Source: Haloferula rosea (GTDB lineage Bacteria > Verrucomicrobiota > Verrucomicrobiia > Verrucomicrobiales > Akkermansiaceae). Taken from it: DNA of 64,000 bases. The notes under the pieces were generated by a model. The model did no database searches. It was not told where the DNA came from and saw only the letters and a program-made list of their open reading frames with translations. A program made the translations under genes and the position numbers. Positions 17,940 through 26,510 of this stretch are shown piece after piece (the first letter of the stretch is position 1; the number at the start of each line of letters is the position of its first letter). Location of the stretch: positions 186,001-250,000 of the forward strand of contig NZ_JAENII010000003.1 of assembly GCF_016595525.1 (NCBI RefSeq), read 5' to 3'.

Positions 17940-19160
17940 ATGAAGTCCCCTCGTCGCGCCGCCGTCTCGATCCTCCGTGCCTGGGCAAAAGGGCATGTCT
18001 ATGCTGACACGCTCATCGAGCGCCACGCATCGCGCAACGAACTCTCGACCGCCGACCGCGGTCTGCTCAATGCCATCGTCCTGGGCGTTCTCCGCAACCG
18101 GCGTCTGATTGACCACTGGATCAGCAAGCTCCGTCGGGGGAAGCTCGATCCCCAGACCCGGGACATCCTCCGGGTCGGTCTCTGCCAACTGCTGATCCTG
18201 CGTCTTCCCGACCACGCCGCCGTCTTTGAAACCGTCGAACTCGGCAAGGCACCGGCCCGCGGGTTGATCAATGCCGTCATGCGCCGGGCTGTCGCCCAGC
18301 GCAAGAAGCTGCTCGATCTCGACGAACTGCCGCCCGCCGTTGCGTTCTCCCATCCAGATTGGCTTTTCAACCGCTGGTCGAAGGCATTCGGCAAGGATCA
18401 AGCCATCGACCTGATGGCCTTCAACAACGCCCCTGCTCCCACCATCGCACGGGTGAATCCCCGGAGCCCGGAGCGGCCCGGGTTCGAACAGGATCCCGAC
18501 CTCCCTGACGACTACTTCGAAATCGAAGGCCGGGTCCCCACCGAGTTGCTGGCGAAAGGACAAATCTACATTCAAGACCCCGCCACCCGCCACAGCGTGG
18601 AGCTATTGGCGCCGAAACCCGGCGAGCGCATCCTCGATGCCTGCGCGGCTCCAGGCGGCAAGGCCTTCCTCATCGCCGCATTCCAAGGATCCGGCAAGGA
18701 CCTTGTCTGCACCGACTCCAACGAGAAACGACTCCCGCGCCTGAAGCAGAACCTCGAACGCCTCCACCTCGGTGAAGTGCAGACTTCCTGCCACGACTGG
18801 ACGAAGCCCGCCCCTGAGGCATGGCTCGGCTCCTTCGACGCCATCCTCCTCGATGTCCCCTGCTCGAATACCGGAGTATTCCGACGCCGTGTCGACGTCC
18901 GCTGGCGTCTGCAAGCGAGCGACATCACCGCCGTCACCCAGATCCAGCGTCAGATCCTGGCAAATGCCGCGCCCTGCCTGAAACCCGGCGGCCGCATCGT
19001 CTACTCCACCTGCTCGATCGAGCAGGAGGAAAATGAAGAAGTCGTGCAGGCCTTCCTCGCCGATTTCCCCGCATTCACGCTGGCCGGCACCGCCCAGGCA
19101 AAGCCCCAAACAGACGGCACCGACGGCGCCTTCGCCGCTTTGCTTGAAACTTCCGCCTGA
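17940..19160 (+). CDS. rsmB: 16S rRNA (cytosine-C5) methyltransferase RsmB family
   Basis: A 406-residue enzyme with an N-terminal NusB-like RNA-binding domain (about 1-130) and a NOL1/NOP2/Sun methyltransferase domain. SAM-binding motif DACAAPGGKA is near residue 235; the two cysteines of the m5C mechanism are in DVPCSNTGVFRRRVDVRW and YSTCSIEQEENEE. It probably methylates C967-equivalent of 16S rRNA using S-adenosylmethionine. Length and domain order match RsmB. Starts 43 bases after the entericidin-like gene, ATG. Confidence 0.93.
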   Translation: MKSPRRAAVSILRAWAKGHVYADTLIERHASRNELSTADRGLLNAIVLGVLRNRRLIDHWISKLRRGKLDPQTRDILRVGLCQLLILRLPDHAAVFETVELGKAPARGLINAVMRRAVAQRKKLLDLDELPPAVAFSHPDWLFNRWSKAFGKDQAIDLMAFNNAPAPTIARVNPRSPERPGFEQDPDLPDDYFEIEGRVPTELLAKGQIYIQDPATRHSVELLAPKPGERILDACAAPGGKAFLIAAFQGSGKDLVCTDSNEKRLPRLKQNLERLHLGEVQTSCHDWTKPAPEAWLGSFDAILLDVPCSNTGVFRRRVDVRWRLQASDITAVTQIQRQILANAAPCLKPGGRIVYSTCSIEQEENEEVVQAFLADFPAFTLAGTAQAKPQTDGTDGAFAALLETSA

Positions 19161-19179
19161 CCCCCCGACACTCCCGCCC

Positions 19180-19308
19180 ATGAAATCCTGCCTCGGCATG
19201 CTGATCGCCTTGCTCGTCCTCGTGCTCGTTCTCGGCTCGATTGGTGGGATCTACTACCTGAGCACCACTTCCGAGTTCGCTCGCAAGGAAGCTCCGGCCG
19301 GAGGTTGA
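19180..19308 (+). CDS. 42-residue membrane microprotein
   Basis: An ATG-started frame of 42 codons placed 19 bases after the rsmB stop. It encodes a basic start (MKSC), a single long membrane segment (LIALLVLVLVLGSIGGIYYL) and a short polar C-terminus. Probably co-transcribed with rsmB. No family is recognised. Confidence 0.5.
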   Translation: MKSCLGMLIALLVLVLVLGSIGGIYYLSTTSEFARKEAPAGG

Positions 19309-19482
19309 GGAGTCTCTCCGCGAAGGGTGACTCAACACGTCTGACGCCACCCCACTGGTCCAGCGGTCAGCCACATCACCCCACCGGGGTGGCAAGCTGA
19401 AGGCGCGAGGCGTCGGCGCCCACCTGTCGTCTCACCGGTCACCGAAGCATTGCTTGGGCTCCTTAATCCGCCTGCGCCATGA

Positions 19483-19851
19483 TCAGTGCTGGGGATAAAG
19501 TCGCACGACTCCATCGAACCCGACAAAGACAGATGGAATCGCCGCGGCAAGCCCGACCTTCTCGACCTGCATTTTCCGGAGCGTGGAAACGGCGGCGAAG
19601 GGAAACCAGACAACCGCCAGTGAACACCACGCCGACGTGAGCAGCCAATCCAGCGCTGCACCGGGGAGCATTCGCACATGGTACCCACAGAGGTGAAGGG
19701 AACTCGCGCCATCGATGAGATAGCGCCACTCCTCGGAATACAGGGACCACCAAGCCAGCATGGTCCCGAAACAAAACGCCCCAAACGCGGTCATGTGCTG
19801 CCCTGTTCTGGTGTTCGGTTCTACTACACCTTCCATCATGGAATCCTCCAT
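19483..19851 (-). CDS. small membrane protein, unknown
   Basis: About 122 residues with two probable membrane segments (AFGAFCFGTMLAWWSLY and WLLTSAWCSLAVVWFPFAAV) and a final hydrophobic strand. Cytoplasmic ends are short. No family recognised. The local sequence is less GC-rich than the neighbouring pnp and rsmB genes, so it may be a recent acquisition. The start is taken at the ATG 19851; a TTG at 19878 would add nine residues. It lies downstream of the pnp terminator on the same strand. Confidence 0.5.
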   Translation of the reverse strand: MEDSMMEGVVEPNTRTGQHMTAFGAFCFGTMLAWWSLYSEEWRYLIDGASSLHLCGYHVRMLPGAALDWLLTSAWCSLAVVWFPFAAVSTLRKMQVEKVGLAAAIPSVFVGFDGVVRLYPQH

Positions 19852-19931
19852 CGTCGGAAATCGACCGGTCAAACCCAAAGCTCTCCCATCGAGAATTCAT
19901 CATCCTCTTCTGGATCTTGGATACTACATCC

Positions 19932-19968
19932 AAAAAAAGGCCGTCACCCCCTGCGGAGTGACGGCCTT
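19932..19968 (-). terminator. rho-independent terminator of pnp
   Basis: An 11-base perfect stem (AAGGCCGTCAC paired with GTGACGGCCTT) with a ten-base loop, followed on the minus strand by seven T residues. It begins 23 bases past the pnp stop codon. Confidence 0.9.
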
Positions 19969-19991
19969 GTGAGTGTTCAGGGACGAACCGA

Positions 19992-22142
19992 TTACTCGGA
20001 GTCAGTCGGCTTGTCGGCTTCTTCAGCCTCTTCCGCCTTCTGGTCACGGAGATAAGCACGGCGGCTCATCTTCACGCGGCCTTTCTCATCCACACCAATG
20101 CACTTGGCGGTGATGTTCTCGCCCTTCTTGACCACGTCCTCGACCTTCTCGGTGCGTCCTTCCTGGAGCTCCGAGATGTGAACGAGACCGTCCTTGCCCG
20201 GAAGCACTTCCATGAAGGCACCGAAGTTGGTCACCGAAACGACCGGACCGGTGTAAACCGTGCCGACTTCGATTTCAGCGAAGATGCGATCGATGAGTTC
20301 CTTGGCGCGGTTGAGGCCTTCTTCCTTCGAAGCATAGATGTGCACGGTGCCATCGTCCTCGATGTTGATGTCAGCACCGGACTCAGCCTGGATGCCCTTG
20401 ATGTTCTTGCCGCCAGGGCCGATGAGCTCACCGATACGGTCAGCAGGGATCTTGACGGAGACGATGCGTGGAGCGTGTGGGCTCAGTTCCTGAGCTTCGG
20501 CCACCACTTCGTTCATCTTGGCGATCACCTTGGTGCGACCGTCCTTGGCCACGCGCACACCCTCTTCGAGGATGGAGAGTGGAAGACCGGGAAGCTTCAG
20601 GTCGAGCTGGAAGCCGGTCACACCGGCGTCGGTGCCACAAAGCTTGAAGTCCATGTCACCGTAGAAGTCTTCCGAACCGATGATGTCGAGGAGCACCTTG
20701 TGCGCCTTCATCGTACCGTCTTCGTTCCACTCGGTCACCAGGCCGGCGGAGATGCCACCGACAGGAGCCTTGAGTGGCACACCCGCTGCGAGCAGCGACA
20801 TGGTGCCGGCACAAACGGTCGCCATCGATGTGGAGCCATTCGACTCGGTCACTTCGGAGGAAACACGCATGGCGTATGGGAACACATCCTCGTCAGGGAT
20901 GACCGGAGCGATGGAACGCTCTGCGAGCGCACCGTGACCGATCTCACGACGGTTGATGCCACCCATGCGGCCGGTTTCACCGACGGAGAATGGAGGGAAG
21001 TTGTAGTGAAGGATGAAGCGCTTGTTGTCTTCACCACCGGCGTAGTTGTCGAAGTATTGCTTCTCGTCGGCCGGAGCCAGCGTGCAGATGCCCATGGCCT
21101 GGGTCTCTCCGCGAGCGAAGATCGCCGAACCGTGAACGCGTGGAAGGCAATCCTTCTCGGCGAACAGTTCACGGAGGTCACCGATCTGACGACCGTCCGC
21201 CCGGACGCCCTTCTCCATGATGGCGACGCGGAACGCCTTCTTCTGAATGTATTCGAAGACCTGCTCGATTTCGAAATCGGTCGTCTCAGGATACTTCTCC
21301 TTGATGGCCGCTTCCACTTCGTCGCGCAGGGCGCCGACCTTCTTGCCGCGCTCGACCTTCGACTTGGCGTAGATGGCGTCTTCGATGCGATCACCTGCGA
21401 TGGCGTAACCGACTTCGAGGAGTTCGTCCTTGGCGACCGTCACCTTGTATTCGCGCTTCTCCTTGCCAGCGAGCTTCACCAGTTCTTCCTGGGCTTCGAC
21501 CAGCTTGGTCACGCTCTCTTGGGCGAAGTGAAGTGCCTTGATGAACTCATCTTCAGGAAGTTCGTCGGCAGCACCTTCGATCATGATCACGTCCTGCTTG
21601 TTGCCGACGTAAACCAGGTCGAGGTCGCTTTCTTCCCGCTCATCGAAGGTCGGGTTGATCACGAACTCACCGTTGACGCGACCCACGCGCACGGCACCGA
21701 TCGGGCCTGCGAAAGGAATGTCGGAGATCGAAAGAGCGGCGGATGCGCCGTTCATTGCGAGAATGTCGGAATCGTTCACCTGATCCGCGGAAAGCAGCAG
21801 GGCGACGATCTGGGTGTCGTAAAGGTAGCCTTTCGGGAAAAGCGGACGCAGCGGACGGTCGGTCATCCGGCAGGTCAGGATTTCCTTTTCGGTCGGGCGA
21901 CCTTCGCGCTTGAAGTAACCACCGGGGAATTGACCGGCAGCGGATGCCTTCTCCTTGTATTCCACGGAAAGCGGGAACCAGGTCTGGCCATCGCGGATCT
22001 TGGTTTGGGAGACGGCGGTCACCAGGATCACGGTCTCGCCGCTGGTAACGACAACAGCGCCGTCGGCCAGTTTGGCAAGTTTGCCGGTTTCAAAGGTGAT
22101 CGGGTTCGAGCCAACCTGGCTCGTGATGGTATGGATGTTCAT
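19992..22142 (-). CDS. pnp: polyribonucleotide nucleotidyltransferase (PNPase)
   Basis: A 716-residue 3'-5' phosphorolytic exoribonuclease of the degradosome. Two RNase PH domains (second starting near residue 320, with [14 protein letters not shown] and the active-site region [13 protein letters not shown]), an all-alpha linker, then KH ([21 protein letters not shown]) and S1 RNA-binding domains ([22 protein letters not shown]). The C-terminus ends in an acidic tail. Full family length. It sits downstream of rpsO on the same strand, the common arrangement, and has its own terminator. A long antisense frame opposite it is a codon-bias shadow. Confidence 0.98.
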   Translation of the reverse strand: MNIHTITSQVGSNPITFETGKLAKLADGAVVVTSGETVILVTAVSQTKIRDGQTWFPLSVEYKEKASAAGQFPGGYFKREGRPTEKEILTCRMTDRPLRPLFPKGYLYDTQIVALLLSADQVNDSDILAMNGASAALSISDIPFAGPIGAVRVGRVNGEFVINPTFDEREESDLDLVYVGNKQDVIMIEGAADELPEDEFIKALHFAQESVTKLVEAQEELVKLAGKEKREYKVTVAKDELLEVGYAIAGDRIEDAIYAKSKVERGKKVGALRDEVEAAIKEKYPETTDFEIEQVFEYIQKKAFRVAIMEKGVRADGRQIGDLRELFAEKDCLPRVHGSAIFARGETQAMGICTLAPADEKQYFDNYAGGEDNKRFILHYNFPPFSVGETGRMGGINRREIGHGALAERSIAPVIPDEDVFPYAMRVSSEVTESNGSTSMATVCAGTMSLLAAGVPLKAPVGGISAGLVTEWNEDGTMKAHKVLLDIIGSEDFYGDMDFKLCGTDAGVTGFQLDLKLPGLPLSILEEGVRVAKDGRTKVIAKMNEVVAEAQELSPHAPRIVSVKIPADRIGELIGPGGKNIKGIQAESGADINIEDDGTVHIYASKEEGLNRAKELIDRIFAEIEVGTVYTGPVVSVTNFGAFMEVLPGKDGLVHISELQEGRTEKVEDVVKKGENITAKCIGVDEKGRVKMSRRAYLRDQKAEEAEEADKPTDSE

Positions 22143-22276
22143 AGTCGTGTTGTTCTATCTTCACATGCCCTGCCCGTCGGGTCAGGGACTTGTCAGATCT
22201 CGGTCGTCTCCGGAAATTGGTTGGGAGACAAACCACGGATGAGCAGGAAAGCCTGCCCCACCGTATTCAAGCGAAA

Positions 22277-22301
22277 CGGCCACGGGGAAATCCCGTGGCC
22301 G
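22277..22301 (-). terminator. hairpin between rpsO and pnp
   Basis: A perfect ten-base GC-rich stem (CGGCCACGGG with CCCGTGGCCG) around a five-base loop, 16 bases after the rpsO stop. The following T stretch on the minus strand is weak (TTTCGCTTG), so partial termination or an RNA-processing site in the rpsO-pnp transcript are both possible. Confidence 0.65.
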
Positions 22302-22316
22302 CTTCGGAGAAAATGA

Positions 22317-22574
22317 TCAGCGTCGGAGTCCGAGGCCTTTGATGAGCTTCTGGTAGCGCTCTTCACTCACGCCTCTCGTGTAGTCGAGAAGCTTGCGTCG
22401 CTGGGCGACCAACTTCAGGAGGCCACGGCGGGACGAGGTGTCCTTCTTGTGTTTGCCGAGGTGCTCGGTCAGGTGGACAATGCGCTTCGTCAGAAGGGCA
22501 ACCTGGTAATCGGAGCTGCCGGTGTCGGTTTCGTGGACCTTGTAGTCCGCTGGATTGATGGTGCTTTCGCTCAT
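22317..22574 (-). CDS. rpsO: 30S ribosomal protein S15
   Basis: An 85-residue small-subunit ribosomal protein that binds 16S rRNA and helps assemble the platform with S6 and S18. Conserved blocks are [39 protein letters not shown] and the C-terminal [10 protein letters not shown]. It is a few residues shorter at the N-terminus side than the Escherichia coli protein but complete. It is followed on the same strand by pnp after a hairpin. Confidence 0.97.
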   Translation of the reverse strand: MSESTINPADYKVHETDTGSSDYQVALLTKRIVHLTEHLGKHKKDTSSRRGLLKLVAQRRKLLDYTRGVSEERYQKLIKGLGLRR

Positions 22575-22913
22575 GTTGTTGTCTTGTTCAGTCCAGTCAC
22601 CTTGACCGGTCCGCCCTTGCTCGGGACGGCGGAGGAAAGCGGTTTCCCACCAATTTGCAAGGACAGAATCGCCTATCCGCGTGGATCCTCGGGATGAAAG
22701 TCGTTCCCAACGAGTCCGGACACCTGATCACTGCCGCCCTGAGTTCATACTCTCCACTTTCTGAACCTTCGCGCACCCCGATGCACGGTTGCTGCAAGCT
22801 CAAAGCTTGGCGCAGCTGCTCCCCGACTGGCGCAGATACTGCTTCCGCACACACTGATTTGGACGATTGCACCTCTTGACAACAAATCAGCCCTACTCCA
22901 ACCGTGCCCGCGA
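22575..22913. other. 339-base divergent intergenic region
   Basis: Lies between rpsO (leftward) and the PEP-CTERM gene (rightward) and should hold both promoters. A TTGACA at 22876-22881 is a candidate -35 box for the rightward gene, without a good -10. No open frame with convincing coding features, repeat or RNA gene was seen. Confidence 0.5.
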
Positions 22914-23618
22914 ATGGCTCACCAATCGAGATCACAGCTCCCCTCCAGCGCTCTTCTGACCATGGTCTTGGCCCTACTGCAGTCAGCAGCACTGCCTGCC
23001 GCCACTGCGACCATCTACAGCGAGTCTTTTGAGAATACGACCCTCACCGACCTGCCCAATCCGTATGTAGGTGGATGGTTCACTCCCCAGCTCCCATTTG
23101 AAAGCTGGGCCAACAGCTCGGAAGCAAGCATCACTCCCGTAGACACACTGGGTATCAACACAACCAGTGCCTACCGCGGCGCAGCTGTGGTTCTTGGGCC
23201 TGAGCTTTTCCTCGGCGCTGGCACCTACACCTTGACCTACGACATTCCGACCTACACGGGAGCAAGCAACAATTCTGCCTTCGTCAGTGTCTGGTCCGGA
23301 ACAGGCTATGACTTGTTCAACTCTCCGAATAGCCTCGTCGTTGACACGCTCTCCGGCCAGTTGCTGGCCAGTGGAAGCGCTTCATCCAGTCAGCTTGCCA
23401 GCCAAACCCATACATCGGGCGGAAATCAGCAAACTCTCTCCTTCGCCTACGATGGGTCCAGTTTGATTGCTCTGTTCTTTGGTGCGCAAACGACGGGATG
23501 GCCATTTCCATCGGTCGAGTTCGACAATATCACGGTCACCACAGAAGTGATTCCCGAGCCCAGTTCGCTGATGCTACTGGGCCTCTCCTGCCTTTTCCTG
23601 GTGAAGCGGAAGAGGTGA
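22914..23618 (+). CDS. PEP-CTERM exported protein
   Basis: A 234-residue surface protein. It has an N-terminal signal peptide (ALLTMVLALLQSAALPAATA, about residues 13-33), a serine/threonine-rich beta-type body and a C-terminal sorting signal VIPEPSSLMLLGLSCLFLVK followed by basic residues. PEP-CTERM proteins are cleaved and transferred by an exosortase (EpsH/XrtA), usually in EPS-producing Gram-negatives; no exosortase gene is in this window. The body has no enzyme motif and is less GC-rich than average here. It ends five bases before the 3' end of the convergent acyltransferase gene. Confidence 0.9.
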   Translation: MAHQSRSQLPSSALLTMVLALLQSAALPAATATIYSESFENTTLTDLPNPYVGGWFTPQLPFESWANSSEASITPVDTLGINTTSAYRGAAVVLGPELFLGAGTYTLTYDIPTYTGASNNSAFVSVWSGTGYDLFNSPNSLVVDTLSGQLLASGSASSSQLASQTHTSGGNQQTLSFAYDGSSLIALFFGAQTTGWPFPSVEFDNITVTTEVIPEPSSLMLLGLSCLFLVKRKR

Positions 23619-23623
23619 CGATG

Positions 23624-24880
23624 TCACCCAGTTTCTCCGCTTTGTCTGGAGACAAGCTCGGTGGAACATGCAGCGCCCGCCGGAACCTCGATCAATCGAC
23701 TGAGTCGCTCTTCCAGCAAAGACGTCAAGGCGCTCGCACCTCCCTTTCGGGGCAACTCACCCCGCTGCAGCATCTCGGAAATCGAAATCGGCTCGCCGGC
23801 CAGGATCCGGGCCGTCCGCGCGCTCGGATAAAGGGGGAAACCCAAAAGGTCCTCCTCCAGCTTCATGATCGTTTCGGCACGACGGTCCAGGGTCGGCTCA
23901 GCCAGGAGGTAATCCCCGATGTAGCTGTGCGCCTGCAGCGCTGCAAAGACCCGGTCAAGATCATCCAGCAGCAGGGTGCGCTCGTCTTCGCCCGGCGGAT
24001 GATCGACATCCAGCAGCCGCCGCCGGATCCGGTAACGCATCGCCCGGACCCGCTCCGGTGCGGTCCCGGCCGCTCCGTCACTCCCCATCCGCGCCTCAAC
24101 CATTTCCAGCAATTGGCCACAGAGAGACTCCAAGCGATCTTGAATGCCACCCGCCGCCACATTCACCTGAAATTCACTCTCCTTGAGCCCGAGCACCCCC
24201 TGCCCCAGCCGTAGAATCCGCTCATCCAGATCCATCTTCGGCTTCGGAGTCCACCCGATCCGGTCCTCCAAGCGCGTCAGTCGGTCCCGGAACGTCGCTT
24301 CCACCGAGGGGTCATGCAGGAAGCGCATGCCCACCGGGACCAGCCAAACCTGCCGCCCTTCGCTCACCCGCCCGCACGCCTTCATCCCGATCGATGCCAC
24401 CCCTTCATGGAGCGGATCCAGTCGCTCGTGGTGGTGATAGATCTCCCCTTCAGGATAAAGCACCAGCGGCTTGCCGGCGGCCAGAATGCTGAGCGCCATC
24501 TTGATCGCCGAGACGTCCGGCCCATCGCGATCGACGGAAAACACCCCCATCGACTGCAAGGCCCAACTGGCACGCTTGCTGACCTCGAACACCTCCCGTG
24601 CGGCCATGAAGTGGAACGGCAGTTCATACCGGCGTCCAATCTCCATCATCAGATGCGGGTCCGCATGATCCGCATGATTCGGGGCCAGCAGCATGGAATC
24701 CCCCGTGGCATCCAGCTCGCGGACCCGCTCGAAACCCTGCTCTTCGATCGCCGTCACCCGATATTTGCGCTCAAGCAACCAATGCCGGTTCAGCCACAAG
24801 GCCGGAGGACGAAACCAGTCCTTCGGCCGGGCAGGACGAAAGGTGTAGGGCAGGTCATTTCGCAATCGGCGCACCCCCAC
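23624..24880 (-). CDS. PlsC-type 1-acyl-glycerol-3-phosphate acyltransferase-like protein
   Basis: A 418-residue membrane-associated acyltransferase. The catalytic H-x4-D motif is in LLAPNHADHADPH near residue 65, followed by the second block SVDRDGPDVSAIK and the substrate block VLYPEGEIYHHHERLDP. Such enzymes acylate lysophosphatidate or related lipids at the inner membrane. The C-terminal half is longer than in PlsC and mostly helical, without recognised function. GTG start. A decayed copy of its first thirty codons lies at 26254-26346 beside the second metalloprotease gene. Confidence 0.88.
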   Translation of the reverse strand: MGVRRLRNDLPYTFRPARPKDWFRPPALWLNRHWLLERKYRVTAIEEQGFERVRELDATGDSMLLAPNHADHADPHLMMEIGRRYELPFHFMAAREVFEVSKRASWALQSMGVFSVDRDGPDVSAIKMALSILAAGKPLVLYPEGEIYHHHERLDPLHEGVASIGMKACGRVSEGRQVWLVPVGMRFLHDPSVEATFRDRLTRLEDRIGWTPKPKMDLDERILRLGQGVLGLKESEFQVNVAAGGIQDRLESLCGQLLEMVEARMGSDGAAGTAPERVRAMRYRIRRRLLDVDHPPGEDERTLLLDDLDRVFAALQAHSYIGDYLLAEPTLDRRAETIMKLEEDLLGFPLYPSARTARILAGEPISISEMLQRGELPRKGGASALTSLLEERLSRLIEVPAGAACSTELVSRQSGETG

Positions 24881-24985
24881 CTGTTAGCGGGGCCGGAACG
24901 AACGAGAAACTGAAAACTTGCCAGCAGAGAGGATGCATCCAACTTGCTACATCAATTGATATTCAGGGATTTCGAACTTGTCTCC
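24741..24985. repeat. copy A of a duplicated segment (acyltransferase 5' end plus shared upstream region)
   Basis: This stretch covers the first ~45 codons of the acyltransferase gene (minus strand) and the intergenic sequence before the first metalloprotease. It is repeated, with substitutions and small deletions, at 26241-26448. Shared blocks include GTCATTTCGCAATCGGCGCA, GGCCGGAACGAACG and CTGAAAACTTGCCAGC, and an ending ATTTCGAACTTGT. Confidence 0.85.
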
Positions 24986-25043
24986 GAATGGCGTGCGCGA
25001 ATACCTGAAGTTCCCTTCGAAAAACCAAACCGACGGATCCATC

Positions 25044-26225
25044 GTGCGCCTACCCATACTTCTCACCGGAGCCCTGACCCCATGGGTCGGAGCCATCAAT
25101 ATCGAGATCGACTATTCCTACGACACCAACGGATGGTTCAACCCAGCGGAAAGACGACTCGCCTTGGAGAAAGCCGCCGAATTCTACGAAAACCTCATCT
25201 CCGATACTCTCCTCCGTATCGACCCCAGCGAGTTCTCCCAAGCCAGTTGGACCGTCAGCGTCCGCAACCCCCAAACGGGAGGAACCGTGTCACTGACGAA
25301 TCCAGTGGTTCCCGAGGATACCATCATCGTCTTCGCCGGAGCCCGTGAGTTGGGAGGAAACGTCCGGGGACAGGGAGGCAATTCGGGCTACAGTGCAGGT
25401 GGTTTCAACTCTTGGTTTTCACGCATCAGGGCACGCGGCAACCCGGGTGCCGATGTGTCGCAGCCATCCCAAGCCACCGACTACGCGCCGTCCTTCGGCT
25501 TCGTGAGCTTTGACACTACAACCGATTTCAACTTCTCCCTCACTCAGAACCTCTCAGGAACCGATTTCATCCCGGTTGCACTCCACGAACTCGGTCACGT
25601 CCTTGGCATCGGCATAGCCGACTCGTGGGACAACCTGATCAGCGGATCGGTTTTTACAGGTCCCGCCTCGAATGAAGCAGCCGGAGGAAATCCAGCCGTC
25701 CAATCGGGAGGTGGACACTTCAATCAGTCCGTCAGCGACAAGCCGGCGTACGGTTCTTTCGGCACCCCACACGGCACGTCAGCTCCAGTCATGATGCGCC
25801 CCAGCCTCGAGAGCATCTCGGGGATTCTCACCGTGGCAAGCGACCTCGATCTGGCTGCCTTGGTCGATATCGGCTGGGAGGTCACTCCTCCCATCAATCC
25901 CTCATACCCTTCACTCGGGCCGACCTCGACCGAAATCACCTGGCCCAGTTCCAGCTTCCGCGACTATGTGATCGAGAAAACCACCGACCTCGACTTCGCC
26001 TCCCCCATCACCTATTCCGAGGACGGTGATGGCAGCGTCATCTCGTGGACGGACCCCAGTCCGACACCGGGTCGCGCCTTCTACCGTATCCAGAGCACAC
26101 CTGATGGTGCTCCCTCCGCGTTGGCCACCCCACTTCAGATGTCGACCGCTGCTGAAAAGGACGTCTACAGGACCATCGAAGTGGAACCGCGCTGGGTCGA
26201 AGGCTGTGGCTGTGACGGCCACTGA
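25044..26225 (+). CDS. secreted zinc metalloprotease, leishmanolysin/matrixin-like
   Basis: About 393 residues from the GTG at 25044, chosen because it gives a signal peptide (RLPILLTGALTPWVGA); an upstream TTG at 24978 adds an implausible polar N-terminus. The zinc motif HELGHVLGIG is at about residues 181-190 without a third His at the metzincin position; the third ligand may be in GGGHFN, and a Met-turn-like VMMRPSLE follows, which resembles M8-type proteins. A C-terminal region resembling fibronectin-type domains of Verrucomicrobial secreted proteins follows (YVIEKTTDLDFASPITYSED). It ends in VEGCGCDGH, a short cysteine motif. Probably exported; substrate unknown. Confidence 0.75.
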   Translation: MRLPILLTGALTPWVGAINIEIDYSYDTNGWFNPAERRLALEKAAEFYENLISDTLLRIDPSEFSQASWTVSVRNPQTGGTVSLTNPVVPEDTIIVFAGARELGGNVRGQGGNSGYSAGGFNSWFSRIRARGNPGADVSQPSQATDYAPSFGFVSFDTTTDFNFSLTQNLSGTDFIPVALHELGHVLGIGIADSWDNLISGSVFTGPASNEAAGGNPAVQSGGGHFNQSVSDKPAYGSFGTPHGTSAPVMMRPSLESISGILTVASDLDLAALVDIGWEVTPPINPSYPSLGPTSTEITWPSSSFRDYVIEKTTDLDFASPITYSEDGDGSVISWTDPSPTPGRAFYRIQSTPDGAPSALATPLQMSTAAEKDVYRTIEVEPRWVEGCGCDGH

Positions 26226-26240
26226 CGGCTGAAACGCCCT

Positions 26241-26448
26241 CCTTCGAATGCCGTCACCGGATATTGCACTGCCGCAACCGATGCTGGTTCGGCCGGACAG
26301 GACGGAAGGTGTAGCGCAGGTCATTTCGCAATCGGCGCACCCCCACCCGTTGGCGAGGCCGGAACGAACGCGAAGCTGAAAACTTGCCAGCGGCGAGGGT
26401 TCAGGACCATTCATGGCCCACCTTGACAATTAGGAATTTCGAACTTGT
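26241..26448. repeat. copy B of the duplicated segment
   Basis: Matches 24741-24985 with a 33-base deletion and scattered substitutions. It carries a degraded 5' end of the acyltransferase gene (minus strand) and, on its right side, the upstream region of the second metalloprotease (TTGACAATTAGGAATTTCGA). Confidence 0.85.
26254..26346 (-). pseudogene. remnant of acyltransferase gene 5' end
   Basis: On the minus strand, GTG at 26346 opens a frame that starts VGVRRLRNDLRYTFRP, against MGVRRLRNDLPYTFRP in the intact gene. After RPVRP eleven codons of the original (KDWFRPPALWL) are missing in frame, then NQHRLRQCNIR corresponds to NRHWLLERKYR, and a single-base deletion brings a TGA into frame after 30 codons. 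Clearly a non-functional duplicate. Confidence 0.85.
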
Positions 26449-26510
26449 TTTTTAAAAATTCCTCAACAGTCTGACTGAGCCCCCGGAAAACAGCTCCACC
26501 CAATCGATTC

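Noticed and set aside
19370-19400. Short GC hairpin (CACCCC/GGGGTG) after the 42-residue gene
   Set aside because: Only six base pairs and no T tract, so it is not called a terminator.
20178-22316. 712-codon open frame antisense to pnp
   Set aside because: It mirrors the pnp codons on the opposite strand; high GC at third positions suppresses stops there. PNPase is certain on the minus strand.
24978-25043. TTG start for the first metalloprotease
   Set aside because: Gives a polar N-terminus; the GTG at 25044 gives a proper signal peptide.
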